DNA from: Cellvibrio fontiphilus_A
GTDB taxonomy: Bacteria > Pseudomonadota > Gammaproteobacteria > Pseudomonadales > Cellvibrionaceae
Assembly: GCF_042646205.1 (NCBI RefSeq)
Contig: NZ_JBHRTF010000004.1
Span: forward strand, 124,001-188,000
DNA length: 64,000 bases
Direction: 5' to 3'
Made by a program: the position numbers and the translations under genes. This document shows, piece by piece, positions 60,113 through 64,000 of this stretch. Numbering within the stretch: the stretch's first letter is position 1; each line of letters opens with the position of its first letter. Under the pieces are notes generated by a model, which worked only from the letters and a program-made list of their open reading frames with translations, did no database searches and was not told where the DNA came from.

Positions 60113-61252
60113 ATGACCAGCGAATTATCGATAAACCAGGATTTTTCCCGTCGCGTATTGAAATGGTTTGATCAATACGGGCGCAAACATTTGCCCTGGC
60201 AACAGGACATCAGCGCCTATCGTGTGTGGCTGTCAGAAATTATGTTGCAGCAAACCCAGGTCACTACGGTGATTCCCTATTTCGAACGATTTATCGCGCA
60301 ATTTCCCAGTGTGCAATCGCTCGCCGCTGCGCCAATTGATGAGGTGCTGCATTTATGGACGGGGTTGGGTTACTACGCCCGCGCGCGCAATTTGCACAAA
60401 TGTGCGCAGCAGGTGGTGAATCAATACGGCGGAGAATTTCCCGCGACAGTGGAAGCGCTGGCTGAATTACCCGGCATAGGTCGCTCCACCGCCGGTGCAA
60501 TTGTGAGTATCGCCTTTGGGCAGCGCGCCGCTATTTTGGATGGCAATGTGAAACGGGTGCTCGCGCGCTACCACGCAGTAGAAGGCTGGCCGGGGCAGAG
60601 CGATGTGGTCAATCAACTGTGGGAAATTGCCGAAACCTACACACCCAAAAAACGCGCCAATCACTACACCCAAGCCATGATGGATATGGGCGCTACACTC
60701 TGCACACGCAGCAAACCCAAATGCGAGCAGTGTCCACTGCGCGAAGGTTGTATCGCCTATGCGCAAGGCAACCCGCAGGATTACCCCGGCAAAAAACCGA
60801 AAAAAGCGCTACCGGAAAAAACCGTACAGTTATTAATGCTGCGCAATCCCGCCGGTGATTTATTGCTGCAGCAGCGTCCGGCGCAAGGCATTTGGGGTGG
60901 TCTCTGGAGTTTTCCTGAATTGGCGCTGGAGGCGGATGCACAAGAATATGCCGAACATCATTACGGCAAAGTGGTTGCGCTGGAAACCTGGAATACTTAT
61001 CGCCACACCTTTAGTCACTACCATCTGGATATCACCCCGGTATTAATCCAGCTCGCCAAAGCCCCGCGCGCTATCGGTGAAGCCACCACACACTGGTACA
61101 ATCCCCATCAACCCAGTGCGCTGGGTTTGGCGGCACCGGTTAAAAAGTTGCTGGAAAAAATCGCCCAGCTTGACCCGCGCCACAGTGCTGCGCCCAAACG
61201 CACATCAACCGCTAAACCAAACGCACGTCAATCGCTAAAAAAAGTAAAGTGA
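60113..61252 (+). CDS. mutY: A/G-specific adenine glycosylase MutY
   Basis: 379 residues. Removes adenine mispaired with 8-oxoguanine. Features: LPWQQDISAYRVWLSEIMLQQTQV (catalytic Glu), the helix-hairpin-helix LPGIGRSTAGAIVSIAFGQRAAILDGNVKRV (with catalytic Asp), and the iron-sulfur loop CTRSKPKCEQCPLREGC (C-x6-C-x2-C-x5-C). A NUDIX-like C-terminal domain recognises 8-oxoG (LLLQQRPAQGIWGGLWSFPE). It is followed at once by yggX, the same order as in E. coli. Confidence 0.96.
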   Translation: MTSELSINQDFSRRVLKWFDQYGRKHLPWQQDISAYRVWLSEIMLQQTQVTTVIPYFERFIAQFPSVQSLAAAPIDEVLHLWTGLGYYARARNLHKCAQQVVNQYGGEFPATVEALAELPGIGRSTAGAIVSIAFGQRAAILDGNVKRVLARYHAVEGWPGQSDVVNQLWEIAETYTPKKRANHYTQAMMDMGATLCTRSKPKCEQCPLREGCIAYAQGNPQDYPGKKPKKALPEKTVQLLMLRNPAGDLLLQQRPAQGIWGGLWSFPELALEADAQEYAEHHYGKVVALETWNTYRHTFSHYHLDITPVLIQLAKAPRAIGEATTHWYNPHQPSALGLAAPVKKLLEKIAQLDPRHSAAPKRTSTAKPNARQSLKKVK

Positions 61253-61260
61253 GAAAATTT

Positions 61261-61539
61261 ATGGCCAGAATGGTTTTTTGCCGCAAATACAAAGCAGAAA
61301 TGGAAGGCTTGGATATGCCGCCATACCCCGGCGCCAAAGGCATGGATTTATTCAACAACATTTCCAAACAAGCCTGGCAAGAATGGATGGCCCACCAAAC
61401 CCTGCTCATCAATGAAAAACGTTTAAACGTAATGGACATGGGCACCAAAGTCTATTTAACCGAACAAATGGAAAAGTTTTTGTCCGGCGAAAAAGTAGAC
61501 GAAGCAGAAGGCTATGTGCCGCCGGCGAAAGCGGAGTAA
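61261..61539 (+). CDS. yggX: Fe(2+)-trafficking / oxidative-damage protection protein YggX
   Basis: 92 residues from the ATG at 61261 (MARMVFCRKYKAEMEGLDMPPYPG), with the conserved Cys7. An in-frame GTG at 61249 overlaps the mutY stop and would add four residues. Conserved: GLDMPPYPGAKG, SKQAWQEWMAHQTLLINEKRL and YLTEQMEKFL. YggX helps protect iron-sulfur clusters, including the one in MutY, and is commonly downstream of mutY. Confidence 0.95.
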   Translation: MARMVFCRKYKAEMEGLDMPPYPGAKGMDLFNNISKQAWQEWMAHQTLLINEKRLNVMDMGTKVYLTEQMEKFLSGEKVDEAEGYVPPAKAE

Positions 61540-61679
61540 CTAAGTGCGCTAATGGCTTGGATGAAGATGTAAAACAACAAACCGATGAGTAGCGATTTAA
61601 AGAACAAATGCTTTGCTCAGCTGCGGTTAATCTTGTGTTGGTTAAAAGTATCTTTTCAACATCATGCATGGTGTTTCTT

Positions 61680-62747
61680 ATGAATACTTTATCGGCTTCA
61701 ATGAATTCCTTGCGTTGCTGTATCGCCGCACTCTGTGCGGTTTTTTGTTTGTGGTCGGCGCCACTGGTGGTGGCGAAGAGTGACGATGGTGATGCGACTC
61801 TGCGCGAGCGGATCAAGCAGCGTGTTGCTGAGCGGAGAGCGGAGCGTCAACCGGAACAGATGGATTCGTCTACAGCAGAAAGAATCCAAAAGCCGGGCGA
61901 TTATGTGCGTTCACTCAAACAGGATGGCCTCACCCGTCGGTATCGCATTTATGTTCCCAAAACTTATCAGACATCCAAACCTGCACCTCTGGTCTTAGCC
62001 TTTCACGGCGGCGGTGGCGATATGGATTATATGGCGAGGGATGAATATTACGGTTTGCTTTCCAAGGCGGAGGCCGAAGGTTTTGTGGTGGTATTCCCCA
62101 ATGGTTACAGCAAATTTAAATCCGGTAATTTTGCGACCTGGAATGCCGGCAGCTGCTGTGCCGATGCGCGCGATAAAAATATGAATGATGTCGAATTTGT
62201 GCGAGAAATAATTAGCCGTGTGACGCGCGAATTGAACATCAATCGCCAAATGATTTTTGCAACCGGTATGTCAAACGGCGGCATGATGTCGTATCGCCTT
62301 GCTTGCGAAATGGCGGATACCTTCGCCGCTATTGCAGCAGTGGCCGGCACCGATGGCACACTTAATTGCCAGCCGTCCAAGCCGATTTCTGTGTTGCACA
62401 TTCACGCTAAAAACGATGATCGGGTATTGTTTACTGGCGGCGCCGGGAAAAAATTCCGCGATGAATCCAAAGTAACTGATTTTGTTTCGGTGCCGGATAC
62501 CATCGCCAAGTGGGTGAAACTCAATCATTGCAGTTCAACACCGCAACCGGTATTCACAAAACCGGGAGCTTATTGTGAGCAGTATTCGCGGTGCCGCGCA
62601 GGTGTAGCAGTGCAGTTGTGCGTGACCGATACTGGTGGGCACTCCTGGCCGGGCGGCACCAAACCCCGTGGCAGTGAGCCACCCTCAACAGCGATTTCAG
62701 CAAATGATGTGATGTGGGATTTTTTTATCGCCACGAGTAAAAAATAA
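61680..62747 (+). CDS. Secreted PHB-depolymerase/feruloyl-esterase-like alpha/beta hydrolase
   Basis: From the ATG at 61680 (355 residues) or 61701 (348); the region before is not protein-like. A signal peptide (CCIAALCAVFCLWSAPLVVA) precedes a basic linker and an alpha/beta hydrolase of the LpqC/PHB-depolymerase type. It has the oxyanion loop AFHGGGGDM, WNAGSCCADARDKNMNDVEFV, the nucleophile motif FATGMSNGGMMS (Ser), and His in DTGGHSWPGG. These enzymes cut polyhydroxyalkanoate or feruloyl/acetyl esters on plant polysaccharides. For a polysaccharide degrader a CE1-like esterase is more likely, but the substrate is unproven. Confidence 0.82.
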   Translation: MNTLSASMNSLRCCIAALCAVFCLWSAPLVVAKSDDGDATLRERIKQRVAERRAERQPEQMDSSTAERIQKPGDYVRSLKQDGLTRRYRIYVPKTYQTSKPAPLVLAFHGGGGDMDYMARDEYYGLLSKAEAEGFVVVFPNGYSKFKSGNFATWNAGSCCADARDKNMNDVEFVREIISRVTRELNINRQMIFATGMSNGGMMSYRLACEMADTFAAIAAVAGTDGTLNCQPSKPISVLHIHAKNDDRVLFTGGAGKKFRDESKVTDFVSVPDTIAKWVKLNHCSSTPQPVFTKPGAYCEQYSRCRAGVAVQLCVTDTGGHSWPGGTKPRGSEPPSTAISANDVMWDFFIATSKK

Positions 62748-62763
62748 ATAAACCTTCTGTATA

Positions 62764-62797
62764 AAAAACGGCGCAAGCTTTCACTTGCGCCGTTTTT
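62764..62797. terminator. Bidirectional terminator between the esterase and the HEXXH protein
   Basis: AAAAACGGCGCAAG / CTTGCGCCGTTTTT forms a 14-bp stem with a 6-nt loop. It gives a U-run on both strands between two convergent genes. Confidence 0.9.
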
Positions 62798-62818
62798 ATA
62801 TCGGCCGAAGCAATATTT

Positions 62819-64000
62819 TTATTGATAGTACTTGTCGTACAGCGGCGCTGTGCCGGTCACACCTTCCACTAATTGCAAACGGTAATCGTGTTTGCGCGTG
62901 CGCGTTTCTTCACCGTTGTACAGATGATCCACATTGCTGACCACTGCGACCACAACACCATTTTTGGGTGCTTTGGTAAGATCCAAACAAGCTTCACCAC
63001 TGGCAACAGGTTTGCTGTAAACCGCACTGCCATCTGCGGCGCGATAGGCCAATTGCACACGCATGTTTTGGCCAATGGGTTGGAAGTTCACACGCACTTT
63101 ATTGCCAGTAACTTTTAACGGAATCTGATTGGCGCCAGACCAACCCGGCAACGTGGTTGTGCTCGGCACCAGTGTTGTACCTTCTTGCGTGGTGGCTGAA
63201 TAAAACGTTAAACGATGCGCGCCCGGATCTTGCAAAATGCCGCCATCGATTCGCTCGGCATTAATTGTTCTGCCCCAGTTATTATTAATCGGTACTTTAA
63301 AGGCGTTAGACCAGGGGCCGAAATCCACCATCGCCTGACGCGCGCGGAACTCCATAATCATGCGCTGCACTTGCTCCTCGCCTACACCGGCAGAGAGTGA
63401 ACGCAGAATATGGTTGTGCGGCCCTTTGGCCCAAATCCAGGCATTCGCACCTTTGGAAACATGCACACCGAGGAAGTGCGGGAAGGCGGCGTTATATTGG
63501 TTGCCGCCTAGGTATTCGCGCCAGGTGGAAATTTGTTGGCCATTCACACGGCGATCAACACCCTCTGCATTCGGGCCACCAAAAGTGCCGTCTTGTAACC
63601 AGCCGCTGTAATTTTCGATGGGCATGTGCGGTGCGAGGAATGAGGTTGCATCCAAAAATCCGACGCCATAATTGCCGGTGCGCGAGGCTTCCAAATTCAT
63701 CTGCAACCAGGTGTTGCCACCCTCGTTAAACCAGGCCGCTTTGTTACCGCGGGTCGCCATAATAGTGTGAATAAATTCGTGCGTAATGCCGCCGCGTTCG
63801 CTTGGCGTGACAACAGGGTAGTAAGACAACAGCACCATCGGATAACCATTAATACCACTTTGCCAACCGCCGCGTTCGGTGTTGGAGGCGCTGTCAGTGC
63901 ACAGGCCGGAACCATAGAGGTAGATATTGCTGAAGTAGCCTTCCTGCTGCAGTTTATCCACCGGCCAACCCATCACATTGTGGATGTAGTCGGCATCTTC
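62819..64000 (-). CDS. Secreted putative zinc metalloprotein (DUF6055-like), 5' end outside window
   Basis: The frame is open to the right edge, so the N-terminus is missing; about 393 residues are visible. GGITHEFIHTIMATRGNKAAWFNEGGNTWLQ contains HEFIH (HEXXH zinc motif) with a downstream Glu in WFNEGGN, like gluzincin metallopeptidases. The preceding part has aromatic and disulfide-prone segments (YGSGLCTDSASNTERGGWQSG). The C-terminal ~150 residues are beta-rich (VTGNKVRVNFQPIGQNMRVQLAYRAADGSAVY). I think it matches DUF6055, found in polysaccharide-degrading gammaproteobacteria. Peptidase activity is not shown. Confidence 0.6.
   Translation of the reverse strand, partial: EDADYIHNVMGWPVDKLQQEGYFSNIYLYGSGLCTDSASNTERGGWQSGINGYPMVLLSYYPVVTPSERGGITHEFIHTIMATRGNKAAWFNEGGNTWLQMNLEASRTGNYGVGFLDATSFLAPHMPIENYSGWLQDGTFGGPNAEGVDRRVNGQQISTWREYLGGNQYNAAFPHFLGVHVSKGANAWIWAKGPHNHILRSLSAGVGEEQVQRMIMEFRARQAMVDFGPWSNAFKVPINNNWGRTINAERIDGGILQDPGAHRLTFYSATTQEGTTLVPSTTTLPGWSGANQIPLKVTGNKVRVNFQPIGQNMRVQLAYRAADGSAVYSKPVASGEACLDLTKAPKNGVVVAVVSNVDHLYNGEETRTRKHDYRLQLVEGVTGTAPLYDKYYQ

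Noticed and set aside
1..64000. CRISPR arrays, tRNA and rRNA genes
   Set aside because: No regularly spaced repeats, cloverleaf-like segments or rRNA sequence were noticed on reading both strands.

Overview
The window looks like chromosome from a gammaproteobacterium, most plausibly a Cellvibrio-like member of the Cellvibrionales. The reasons are the conserved order rppH-ptsP-lgt-thyA, a TtpC-type TonB operon, secreted polysaccharide-active proteins at both edges, and a moderate-GC backbone. The genus is inference; no rRNA or tRNA gene was seen.

Layout. 1-3.4 kb: the end of a secreted carbohydrate-binding protein and a large Ig-like lipoprotein. 3.7-11 kb: rlmI, a HAD-IB phosphatase, then rppH-ptsP-lgt-thyA-folA. 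11.2-16.4 kb: a six-gene TonB energy-transduction operon (DUF3450, TtpC-like ExbB, ExbB, ExbD, TonB, TPR). 16.4-23.3 kb: an AT-rich mobile element. 23.3-30 kb: ilvD, argA, argE and a PiT phosphate transporter with its DUF47 partner. 30-37.9 kb: a GspE/PilB ATPase, a TauE/SafE permease, a glycine-zipper protein, glnE and ilvE. 38-45.7 kb: a lipopolysaccharide core cluster (waaF, a fused waaG-waaP, a waaL-like ligase, msbA, hldE). 45.7-56.7 kb: an MCP, yqhD, a Rieske protein, a DegS-like protease, htpX, a candidate Fur-controlled small RNA, a cyclic-nucleotide-domain protein, TfoX-C, an M15 peptidase, an MFS transporter, a HAD phosphatase and cysE. 56.9-64 kb: a repeat-bearing protein, AsmA, mutY, yggX, a secreted esterase and a partial secreted HEXXH protein.

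The most notable object is the 6,857-bp element at 16418-23274. It has perfect 20-bp terminal inverted repeats and an 8-bp target duplication (TTTTCAAA). It encodes an ISXO2-like (IS1595-family) transposase, so I read it as an IS1595-type transposon with passenger genes. The main cargo is a pair of reverse transcriptases that I assign to the DRT type 3 (UG3/UG8) anti-phage system. Downstream of the pair is a candidate non-coding RNA containing ACACAC. Each reverse transcriptase gene is broken by one base in a homopolymer; correcting that base gives uninterrupted proteins of 401 and 643 residues. Three further passenger genes (about 170, 94 and 322 residues) are unrecognised. The element sits between the terminator of the TonB operon and the 3' end of ilvD, so it interrupts no gene.

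A second point of interest is a probable iron-responsive small RNA at about 51045-51208 (minus strand). It has a 17-bp-spaced promoter overlapped by a 13/19 Fur box, no usable reading frame, and a rho-independent terminator.
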